The notes under the pieces: generated by a model | Told to the model about the DNA's origin: nothing | What the model saw: only the letters and a program-made list of their open reading frames with translations | Database searches by the model: none | Position numbers and translations under genes: made by a program | Shown: positions 46,201 through 58,200 of the stretch, in pieces | How positions within the stretch are numbered: the stretch's first letter is position 1 | Layout of the letters: each line of letters opens with the position of its first letter | DNA from: Sabellastarte sp. h YS-2021 | Lineage: Eukaryota > Annelida > Polychaeta > Sabellida > Sabellidae | Reading direction: 5' to 3' | DNA: 64,000 nucleotides | Assembly: GCA_964017235.1 (NCBI GenBank) | Contig: OZ024933.1 | Coordinates: 95,075,432 to 95,139,431, forward strand

Positions 46201-49200
46201 AAACATCAGCACACAGTATTCTCTCACTTCTGCATAATGAAAAACATCTGCATGCAGTATTCCCTCACCTCTGTACAATAAAAACATCTGCATGCAGTAT
46301 TCCCTCACCTCTGTACAATAAAAACATCTGCATGCAGTATTCCCTCACCTCTGTACAATACGTTCATGTGTGTCTTTTGCCTCTTCGTACTTTTCCGCCA
46401 GTCTTTCAGCTATAGTGGAGAGTGACAGACGACTGTTCTGTAAATCACGCAGATCTGAGGCTTGCTGAGCCTTGTGTTCACGCAGAATACGCATCCTTTT
46501 TAAAAAAAAAAAACATTTTTATTATGGAAATGTGTTCAAGCAGTTGTGGATACATAGATCTATGTGAGTTTAAAACTATTTTAGGCTCTTCATCAATCAA
46601 TTGATTGATTTAGTTTTCTTTAAGTTTCCTGCCATATTAATTGGAAGTTAGCATTTTTCACTAGATGGTAAATATCAAAAACTTAAGACACCTGCAAAAT
46701 TCTTACCAGATTAACATATACTTCACGCCAGAAAGAGTTCTTTGCTATAAATGACCAACAATAAAGTAAAATAATCGATTCTGGTTCAACCACTGGTCAG
46801 CAAAGTGGGAGATTAATCGACTGGGAAATTGGAAGTGATTCTCAGCACTAGGTCATATCCATTAAGTATGAAATGACACCTTTTGTTCCCAAATTGTTTC
46901 AATTAAAGTTACTTTGGGAATTCAGGCCGTAATTCATTCAAGAGTGGCCATTGATGGTGATGGCCCAGTCTTGCCCTCAACTCATAATACAACAACCAGC
47001 AGATTGCCTGATACTACTTTTACCAACATTTTTTTCCTAACAAATTCAACTTCAGTATATTTTAATCAGGGATGGGTAGTTATCGAAAGCAACTTATGAA
47101 ATACCGTGACAACATTTTACAAATACCATGTCACTTGTCAACAAATATATAATTAAAGGAAAAATTCAAATATTGAAAACAATCCTACATTGGTTGTGAT
47201 TTGTTGAGAAGAAACTGTCATGTTTTGGCTTCATGAGTTTTACCTCCCGTCAGTGGCCTATTTGATTGGGGGTGTAATAAAACATATCTTTCTTCAGATT
47301 CCCAGAATCAGAACAGTTTGGTAATGGTTACCTCACAAGGTACACATTCCTCATATAGAACCACACCTTATTTTATTGCCAACACACAGCTTTTCATTGA
47401 GCAAATTATTTTGAAACAAATCAGTTTACATCATTTACTACATTTGTACTTCCAGTTGGTTTTTACCGAGTTACTTCCAGTTGGTTTTTACCGAGTTACT
47501 TCCAGTTGGTTTTTACCGAGTTACCCCAGTTGGTTTTTACTGAGATCTGAGTACCCAGATTGGGATGGATTTCCTTTATGACTGAAAAGCCAAGTCGTAG
47601 GCATTATGCTTGGGACTACACTACTGGGACAGTCGGGAGTCACACTTTGACTAGGGTATTACCTTTTTTCAATTTCCTCTCTGGCCAAGTCTTGTTTCTG
47701 CAGGTACTCCTCTCTGAACACCTGAGTGGCACGACCCAGTAACAGCACACACTGCTCAGCACCCAGATCTGTCTTGGCACTGGTCCTGTAAACACAGTAA
47801 CATATACATAGTAATGTCAGCAATATCACCCAAGTGATGACCCACAAACACACTGCTCAGCACCCAGATCTGTCTTAGCACTGGTCCTGTGGACACAGTA
47901 ATGTACGCAGTAATGTCTGGAATATCACCCAAGTGATGACCCACAAACACACTGCTCAGCATCCAGATCTGTTTTAGCACTGGTCCAGTAAACACAGTAA
48001 CTTGCTCACTAATGTCAGAGATATTGCCCAGGTAATGACCCACAAAACAAGCTCATCAGTACCTAGATCTGTCTTGGCCCTGGTACTAGTAAAAGAAATA
48101 TGTACAGTTCATATCATCACTATCACCACAGTAGCAACATTCACCCAACTCAACATCCACATCTGTCTTAGGACTGATCCTGTGGTAGCAAGTATACAGT
48201 AAATATCAGAAATATGCCCAGTAAATAACGACAAAGTAAAGAAGGCGGGGTCCAAGGTTAAATCTGATACCATAAAAATACTTCCAGAATATAATTTGCT
48301 GTGAGCTGGTTACAGAGCCCAACCTAAAAGACCTGTTGGCATAATTTAAAACACTAGAAACAAACAATGAATCTGAAGAGATTATTACATTTCACTTTTA
48401 TTTTGTAGCGCAGTTATTTTCCTATGGTGACTTGGTTTTGCAAAAGTTATATTTTTTTTTCTATTTTACCCATATCACTTCCAGTTGACTATTCAGTTTG
48501 GACAATTCTAAAACACACCAATTCCTATAATCCCAGAAATGGAAGGGTTTTGCTCTGACAGGGTATTAAACAATCATTAAAACCACAAAAAAAATCCAAA
48601 TCTACTCACTTGAGCAAGGGATTGGAGGCAGACCTCTGCAGTATCTTCTTGATGTGGCTGTCAAATGTCTCTCGCTGGGAATGGAGCTTTCTGATTGGTG
48701 ACAGTGAGCCAGCACTCGGCTTTTCAGACAACAACTGGGGCGGCCGCTGCTTGTAACTAGGGCTACAAATACCATGGTTACCATACCAACATAGTCTGGA
48801 CCCAGTTTCACAAAGGATTACTATCTATTTAGCAGGCTACTAAATGCTAGTCATTTACTAAGTCTCTACTATCTGTTTGACTTAGATAGTATTTACTCCG
48901 GTAATTAGTAGGCTCTCCTCACTAGAAGCCCTGCTATCTTAGAAACTTAGTCGGTCCTTTCTTTCTGCTCAGAGGGACATTTTGGTAGAGGCTACCAAGG
49001 GGCTGAGAACAGGATTCGATAGCATACTGTCTTTATATTATCCTGTCAAAGACTGGACTTACAATCAGTAACCTTCTTTATGTTGAGCTTTGCCTTAGAG
49101 TCTGTCAATTGATGGAGATTAAGCGCTATAAAAGTTCACATTAGGTTAGATTAGATCCATCACACACTGTATTTCACCTAAATACTGGAGAATTAAGCAT

Positions 49201-52200
49201 TTTAAATTATCTGTCAAACCTTACATTGGATGACTAGCATCACTATTGTGTAAACAAGTGCAAATTTTTTTGTAAATATTTTGGAGCTATGTAACTCACA
49301 AACATTATATATGTCATCGTAAAGACCTTTCTATAGAGCTTCAGTTCCTTTGGTTTCCTTAAAATCCATGCAGAAATGGCAGAGAAATCTAAGTTAAAGA
49401 CTGCTCTTTTTAAATTCACTGGAGCTCCATACTATGAATGCATTTAACTGCTGAATGTTCACATTCTTTATGTAAATATGGACTTATTTTACTTACCATC
49501 CAAGCAAAATGGTGGGTAATAAACATAAGATAATCCCTGGTCTATAATTCTAATTCTAATAGTACTTTTATAGTGCTTAATCTCCATCTAAAGATAGACT
49601 CTAGGTGCATTTTACAGAAAGCACAGAAATCCATAATCATTAACCTGAGAGTGACATAAATATACAGACTGGGATTATATGTCTTTTTTCCTGATAAAAT
49701 TTGAAAATAAATGTAACTCCAGTCAATTTCCTTTCATAAGTTTCATGAATTGAATTGGAATTTGTGGGTAGGGTGGAAACAAAATGGTCGTCACTAATCA
49801 TCAAATCTACTTTAATAAAAAAACATTTGGGCTGGAAATAATTACACTGCTATATCAAAATAGTCTTGTTTAACAAGCTACATTAATGTTATTATCTGCT
49901 TGTATCTAGTGATGGAAAAACAAAAGTTACTACTAGTGAGTAGTGACAACAAAACTGCTTCATCTATAGTCTATCTACCTCAGCAGCCGAAAGTACTTGT
50001 TAAAGTTTTTATTATATATATTTTAAGTTTATTAATAGTTGCTTGCAACTTAGGCTGTTAACACTAGGGCTGTGACGGGTGCTGAAAAATGGCATCGAGT
50101 ACTCGCCCTCTGACAACCGGCCCGAATTCGAGTAACCTTGAGATTTAGTATCTACCATTAGAAGTCTTCTGTAAACAAATAGTCGGTTCCGGAAACGAAA
50201 CTTTTGAAGAAAAGCGCTTTCTATTTGACCATATATTATATAGTATGGAGTAAATTGTATGTTTTCAAGCGAAAATAACAACTTTAATTGATATTATGTG
50301 ACGGAAATGCTGAAATATAGCATATTTTACACGAGTGTTTGATTACGTGGGCGATAATACAATACCTCACGAGTAACCGAGTTTTTAAAATGGACTCGAG
50401 TACAAGCCACCACCACCTCGTACACCGAGGCTCGAGTACTCGTTCGCAGCCCTAGTTAACACTAGGCCTGCAAGGGAGCCCAAAAATGCGCCTCGATTCC
50501 TCGTTTTTGAAGAACCGACTCAGACTCGGTTAATCGCTTGATTATCACCCACGAAATAAACTTTATTATATTATGACATATCACACCTTATAAAATGGTT
50601 AAAAGGCATACAACAGGAACAAATTTTGATAATTCATAAAATTTTAGGGAAAAAAGATACATTTATAATGCAAAATACAGGAAACTTTAACCATTTTTAT
50701 ATTGCAAGATTTGAGGCATCTTCGAAATATATTATATTAAAATGCCATCTTGTAAACACATTGTTACACAAACAATTAAAGTTTGCAAATGCTTAAAATA
50801 TAAAAAACTGAAACGGAAATACCTTTTATTAGTAAAATATATAAATATATTAATATATTTAAAGGAAAATCTAATTTTGTAGTAGATTTTTCAGCTATGT
50901 TTAGTTGTTTTTGAAGACCCAGTTCACTTTTCTTGCCTCGAGTATTAAACTGATTCCTTTCGTTTCTGAGTAACCAAAGAATCATTGCAGCCCTAGTTAA
51001 CACTCTAGTCATCCAGTGAACAAAAATCCAGTACTTACACCAGTGGTAAGACCACACATTCGTATGTATTGGTCAGGCAGAGAAGGTTTGAACCCAGCAG
51101 TCTGTCAGCGATCACAGAGAGGCCTAGCACTGGACAGGGTGGACTGAAACAACAGACAAGTGTCAACAAAATAAAGAGAACTGTTAACTAGAGGATCGCT
51201 CGCAAAAAAAAATGGTAATGTTTTTGCATAGCAAAAACAAAACGTCCCGAAAAGGATATAAAGGTGAGTGCTAAAGTATTAAGAAAATGCTTCGTTCCTA
51301 GCCTTATACTGTTGTGGCAACCAAAGTCAGCGCAGTCTGCTCTATCTAGCACGGTTTTCAAGATATAAGCATTTTTGTATTTTGCAAAAAATAAAAAAAT
51401 TAAAAATGTCCGCTATATTTGGCGAGACAAAAATATTTTGAAAATTGGCATGGCTACTCTGCAGAGATACCCAGCAGGTCCAAAATTTTGTTGAGTTCGC
51501 TCCATATAGCACGGTTTTCGAGATATAAGCATTTTTGTGTTTTGCAAAAACTTTGAAAATTCAAAATGGCCACCATTTTTGGGGAGACAAAAATTTTTGT
51601 CAAGACCACTGCCGCGGTGTGTATCTCCCGCCGAGCATTAAAGCAGAAGAAATAGCTTTTCCGAGATATTCACAATTTTTCATTTTCGTGTGTGAAAGCT
51701 CTTCCAAAAGTAGGTGAATGAGTTATTTGAGAAAAATTGGCTATCTGCAATACTTTTAGAGATAATTCGCATTTACTCATTTTGAGTAGGTGAGTAATTA
51801 GCTATGGGTCTGAAACTTCACCATGTGAAAGCTCTCCCACAAGTAGATGAATGAGTATTTGAGAAAAATTGGGTATCCGCAATACTTTTACAGATAATTA
51901 GCATTTACTCATTTTGAGTAGTTGAATAAATAGCTATGGGTCTGAAACTTCACAGAGTGAAAGCTCTCCCAAAAGTAGGTGAATGAGTTATTTGAGAAAA
52001 ATTGGCTATCTGCAATACTTTTAGAGATAATTCACATTTACTCATTTTGAGTAGGTGAATAATTAGCTATGGGTCTGAAACTTCACCAAGTGAAAGCTCT
52101 CCCAAAAGTAGGTGAATGAGTTATTTGAGAAAAATTGGCTATCTGCAATACTTTTAGAGATAATTCACATTTACTCATTTTGAGTAGGTGAGTAATCATC

Positions 52201-55200
52201 TACGGGTCTGAAACTTCACCATGTGAAAGCTCTCCCAAAAGTACATGAATGAGTTATTTGATAAAAATTGGGTATCCGCAATAGTTTTTGAGATAATTAG
52301 CATTTACTCATTTTGAGTAGGTGAGTAATTAGCTACGGGTCTGAAACTTCACCAAGTGAAAGCTCTTCCAAAAGTAGGTGAATGAGTTATTTGAGAAAAA
52401 TTGGCTATCTGCAATACTTTTAGAGGTAATTCGCATTTACTCAATTTGAGTAAGTGAGCAATTAGCTATGGGTCTGAAACTTGACCAAGTGAAAGCTCTT
52501 TGGGATAGCTGCTCTGCAAAGATACCCTGTGGGTCAAAAATTTCGTCGAAATCGCTCTATCTAGCACGGTTTTCGAGATATAAGCATTTTTATGTTTTGC
52601 AATTTTTTGCGAAAAATTCGAAAATTCAACATGGCCGCCATTTTTGGCGAGACAAAATTTTTTTGAAAATTGACATGGCTACTCTGCAGAGATACCCTGT
52701 GGGTCAAAAATTTCGTCGAAATCGCTCTATCTAGCAGGGTTTTCGAGATATAAGCATTTTTATGTTTTGCAATTTTTGCGACAAATTCGAAAATTCAAAA
52801 TGGCCGCCATTTTTGGCAAGACAAATTTTTTTTTAAAAATAGGCATGCCTACTCTGCAGAGATACCTTGCGGGTCAAAAATTTCGTCGAAATCGCTCTAT
52901 CTAGTACGGTTTTCGAGATATAAGCATTTTTATGTTTTGCAATTTTTGCGAAAAATTCGAAAATTCAAAATGGCCGCCATTTTTGGCGAGACAAAAATTT
53001 TTTTCAAAATTGGGATAACTACTCTGCAGAGACACCCTGTGGGTCAAAAATTTCGTCGAAATCGCTCTATCTAGCACGGTTTTCGAGATATAAGCATTTT
53101 TGTGTTTTGCAATTTTTGCGAAAATTTCGAAAATTCAAAATGGCCGCCATTTTTGGCGAGACAAAAATTTTTTGAAAATTGGGAAAACTACTCCGCAGAG
53201 ATATCCTGCGGGTCAAAAATTTCGTCGAAATCGCTCTATCTAGCACGGTTTTTGAGATATAAGCATTTTTGTGTTTTGCAATTTTTGCGAAAATTTCGAA
53301 AATTCAAAATGGCCACCATTTTGGGCGAGACAAAAATTTTTTGAAAATTGGGAAAACTACTCCGCAGAGATACCCTGTGGGTAAAAAATTTCGTCGAAAT
53401 CGCTCTATCTAGCACGGTTTTCGAGATATAAGCATTTTTGTGTTTTCCTTATTTGGAAAATTCGTAATGATTAATTAATCATTAATTACTCGGCCATTTC
53501 TTAACCAATCAATGCCAAAATCTAATGATTTCCAGATTTTAATAGAATGAATGTATTTGCCAAGTTTCAGGTGAATTGATAAAATTCCTTTCAAGTTATC
53601 ATCCGGACAAGCTTCCCCATCGAAAAAAGACATTTTTGGTCATGTGACCTCTCTGATTGGTTGAAATGTCACTGCAGCATATTCAAAAAAATTCCCCAAG
53701 GCTACTGCCTAAACCTGCCAAATTTGAAAAGAATCCGCCTAACGGTTACAGAGTTATAAGGAAAACAAAATGCGGAGCCGGCGGAGCCGCCGGAGCCTGA
53801 AGCTCTCCCATACACAAACAAGCGTCCCTTGCGGGACGCTTAATAAAACATGAACACAGGGGTCAGTACACACATGTACAAGCATCAGTAAAACATAGGG
53901 ACAAGTGTCAGGTAAAACATAGGGACAAGTGTCAGTGAAACACAGAAACAAGTGTCAGTAAAACACAGACAAGTGTCAGTAAAACACAGAAACAACTGTC
54001 AGTAAAACACAGACAAGTGTCAGTTAAACATAGAAACAAGTGTCAGTAAAACACAGACAAGTGTCAGTAAAACACAGAAACTAGTGTCAGTAAAACACAG
54101 ACAAGTGTCAGTAAAACACAGACAAGTGTCACTAAAACACAGAAACAAGTGTCAGTAAAACACAGACAAGTGTCAGTAAAACACAGACAAGTGTCGGTAA
54201 AAGACAAGAAATTTGTTATAGTTAATATTTTTTTTAAAATATTTTTACATTTTACTGCTTTAACCTTCTCACAAACTAAATATTTACTTTTGCTACTGGT
54301 ATTTATTGATTTGGGGTGAACTGGATGGGAAAACTGATAAACTGTAAGCCAGTTAGCTATTTTTACAGTACTTCCCATTAGGAGTGAGTCGGTAGTGGTG
54401 GTATCCTGGTATCGAGACAATTCTACTGAAATACCGTGACCGCTTTCACAACCGGAATGTCGAATGTCAGCTTATATACTTATTGGGAAATGTAAAATAT
54501 GAAATAGCAACCCTGAATCTGAAGAAATTATAAACTATCACTTCATTTTTCATGAGGTTTTAAAGCATTTATAGAGATTTCTTTGACAAAAACTGCCATG
54601 TTTTCGATTGCAGAAAATCACTTCCTGTTTGTAGGGCTATTCGACTGGGGAAATGCTGAAGCTCAAACTTCTTCGGTATCCCAGAATCGGGATGGTTTTG
54701 CATTGGCAGAATCCCGAACTAGAAAATCTGGTACCATCCCACCCCTACTTCCCAGTGACCCTGACATCATGGGGTACATTAACACAATGTCATATAGCAA
54801 TAGGTAGCTTAGATACTGTAGGAAAGTAATGGGTCTTAGCTCATTAATATTCACCATGTTAAAACATCAGGCACCAGCCCAGAATTTTTCCAGTTAAATG
54901 TGAACTATTTTTTACAACCTTAGATGAGAAATTCAAGTGTGATCTTCTACACTGCCATGCCCTGAGTTTCTTTAAATCTTATAAATTAGTATTAACTAGA
55001 TATTGCGTCTCGACGCAGTGTATCCCCGGACGGGACATGGTTGAAGCATGATATAGTGAGTATTATGTCAAATCTGATCCTACCAAAAGATTCGGGGCAC
55101 ATGATTTCCTATAAGTTGTCTTCACATCCAATACCTCTACAACCAATAATAGGGGAGATATAGTCCGTCATAGGTATCAAATACCACATTCGACCTTGAA

Positions 55201-58200
55201 GGAGGGATTCAAGGTCAAATCTGACCCCACCAAAAGATTCGGGGCACATGATTTCCTATAAGTTGTCTTCACATCCAAAACCTCTATGACCAATAATAAG
55301 GGAAATGTAGACCATTAGAGGTATCAAGGACCACATTCGACCTTGAAGGAGTGATCTAAAGTCAAATCTGACCCCACCAAAAGATTTGGGGCACATGATT
55401 TCCTATAGGTTATCTTCACATCCGAAACCTCTACGACCAATAACAAGGGATATATAGGCCATTATATGCATGAAGAACCACATTTGATCTTGAAGGAGGG
55501 GTCCAAGGTCAAATCTGAAACCAGCAAAAGATTCCCAAGGTCAAATCTGAAACCAGCAAAAGATTCCCAGGCCATGATTTCCTATAAGTTGGTTTACCAT
55601 CCCAAACCTCTACGACCAATAATAAGTGAGTTATAAGCACTTTTAAGTTTGGCTATCCTCATTTGACCTTGAAGGAGGGGTCCAAGGTCAAATCTGACCA
55701 CACCAAAAGATTCCCAGCCCATGATTTCCTATACGTTGGTTTACCATCTCAAACCTCTACGACCAATAATAAGAGAGTTATAGGCACTTTTAGGTTTGAC
55801 GATCCTCGTTTGACCTTGAAGGAGGGGTCCAAGGTCAAATCTGACCACACCAAAAGATTCCCAGCCCATGATCTCCTATAGGTTGGTTTACCATCCCATA
55901 CCTCTAGGAACAATAATAAGCGAGTTATAAGCACTGTTAAGTTTGGCTCTCCTCGTTTGACCTTGAAGGAGGGGTTCCAAGGACAAATCTGAGCACATCA
56001 AAAGATTCCTAGCCCATGATTTCCTATAGGTTGGCTTGACATACCAAGCCTCTAGAACCAATAGTACGGGAGATATAAGCACTTTTCATGACTGACAAAG
56101 AAACACCCATGGCGGCCATTTTGTTTTTCAAAATGAGGCCAAAAATATTCCCAGTCAAGATTTTGTGGAAAGAGGGGAACATATCCTGCAAATTTGAGAT
56201 CTCTACCAATAATACCCTTTGCTCTAGAGGGCCAACATAAGTCCTTGCTGAAAGTTGAAAAACACCCGTGGCGGCCATCTTGTTTTTCAAAATGAGGCCA
56301 AAAATATTCCCAGGCAAAAGATTTTATGGTTATGAATATATCCTGTAAATTTGAGAAGGGTAGCTATAATATTTTTTCGTTAGAGCGGTAACGGTGAAAA
56401 CTCTCTACACACTGCGGCGGTGGTGGCGTAACAAAGCGAAATCCATAGCATCCACCGGATGCTATCTGGTGGATACAATAAAGGAGGTATATGGTCTCAC
56501 AGTCTTATATAGGCATATATATGCAGTAAAAGGTACCATTCTGAGTCATTTTAGCAGGCCTAAGGTGACCTTGAAAACAATAGTCAAGGTCATCAAACTG
56601 GATGCTGGTACTCCATCATGTACTCAAACTATAAAGTTCCATAGTTTCCATGCAATACATTCAGCATTAAGTGTGAAAATATCTCCAAAAAGGCCAAAAA
56701 TGTGTGGATGACCTTCAATGAAGAGCTTCAAGGTCAAATTTCTGCATGCTTACAGAGGACATATATATGTATTATATATACCACCCATAGGATGATCTTA
56801 CTTTCTGTATATGAGAACTGGGCCAAAATGTGAAAAAATGCCCAAAATGTGAAAAAATGCCCAAAGTCTGACCTTTAAGAGGCCACCAGCGACCTTGAAA
56901 TTGAAGGTCAAGGTCACAAAACAATCTGAAAGGTCTAACTAAAATAGTTTTTAAGTTATCACGTCCGAAAGGAAATCTCTGTGGCGGCGGAGGTGGCGTG
57001 ACCATACTGAATCCTAAGTATCCCCGACTTTCGTCCGGGGATGCAATTAATTCATTCATTCATTACCATTCATTAATTATTATTAATCACCTAGATATTA
57101 ATCTATCTTTCTGAATCAATTGAGAAGAGTAACTTGACATTTTTTCCATGTTTAACAGCACTTCTGACTGACCTGGCCGAGAGGGGTTTTGTGCAGATCA
57201 GGTGTTCCACAAGAGCGTGTTCCGACTCACTCAGGGACGGAGGCTCTGCTCTGTTATCTAGAAGTAAACAATTCAGTGAAACATGTAAGGGTTTATTTCA
57301 ATACACTGCACAGATTGTATCAGGGCAGTGTTAGTGCTGCAGGAAAGTGCAACAAATCTGGTGGAATCCAATTTCCAGTTTAAACAATTTTAATGTTACA
57401 GTTTTGTATTTTGTTGTTACAATATTAGCAGAAGTTTTATATTCTTAAAATAGAATTGCAGGTTTGTTATAAATTAAATTTTGAGGAGGAACAAAATAAG
57501 AGATCAAAAATATTAAAAATGTTACTACAAAATAAGAGAGTGTAGTTTTTTTATAATCCAGTCGATGTGGAAATAGGTAAAACCATCCTAACTGATAGGT
57601 TGGATATATGTAAAGGATATAAAGCTTCTGTTAACATGTTTGCACAACAAACATACATAAAACTGACATGAAACCATTTAGACCAGAATGTGGAATGGAC
57701 CAGATTCTGGGTTTCTGGTATTGAGACCATTTTACTGAAATACAACAAAGAAAACACTTAATTGATTGACAACACACAAAATAGTGGTAAAACTTAAAAT
57801 GTTACAGACAATCAGACATACAATAAATCTGAGGAAATTCTCACCCTTTATCTCATATTTTGGCACATTTTAGCTCATATGTAATAATTTTGATTAACGT
57901 ATTATTTTCATAAATTTCACTTCCTGCTAGCAGACCTATTCAATTGGAACAACACTAGAACACTAGAAGCTTTTTGGTATCCCAGAATATCCCAACAGTT
58001 TTACACCGGCTAGGCACCAATATGGAAAATGTATACACAAGAAGATTGACTTACCATCTTCGCAAAATTGGGAGATCTTTTGTTGCCATGGTAATGCTAC
58101 AGTGTGTACACCAGCGCTATGACTGCAGTGGTAGCGATCTGCACAGCTTCCATCTGTATAATAGAGGACAGGGTAAGTTAAAGCCTACTCAGCGTTGATT

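Noticed and set aside
45328..46308. Long repetitive minus-strand open frames reading HADVF and REYC repeats
   Set aside because: They are produced by the minisatellite period being divisible by three; no start context, domain or composition of a real protein.
53754..54420. Cys-rich minus-strand frames (FTDTCLC repeats)
   Set aside because: Encoded by the short tandem repeat at 53870-54200; not comparable to the conserved Cys pattern in the DIRS elements.
56394..56711. 105-codon plus-strand frame as a gene
   Set aside because: Lies in the non-coding tail of the 54995 tandem-repeat element and has no domain.
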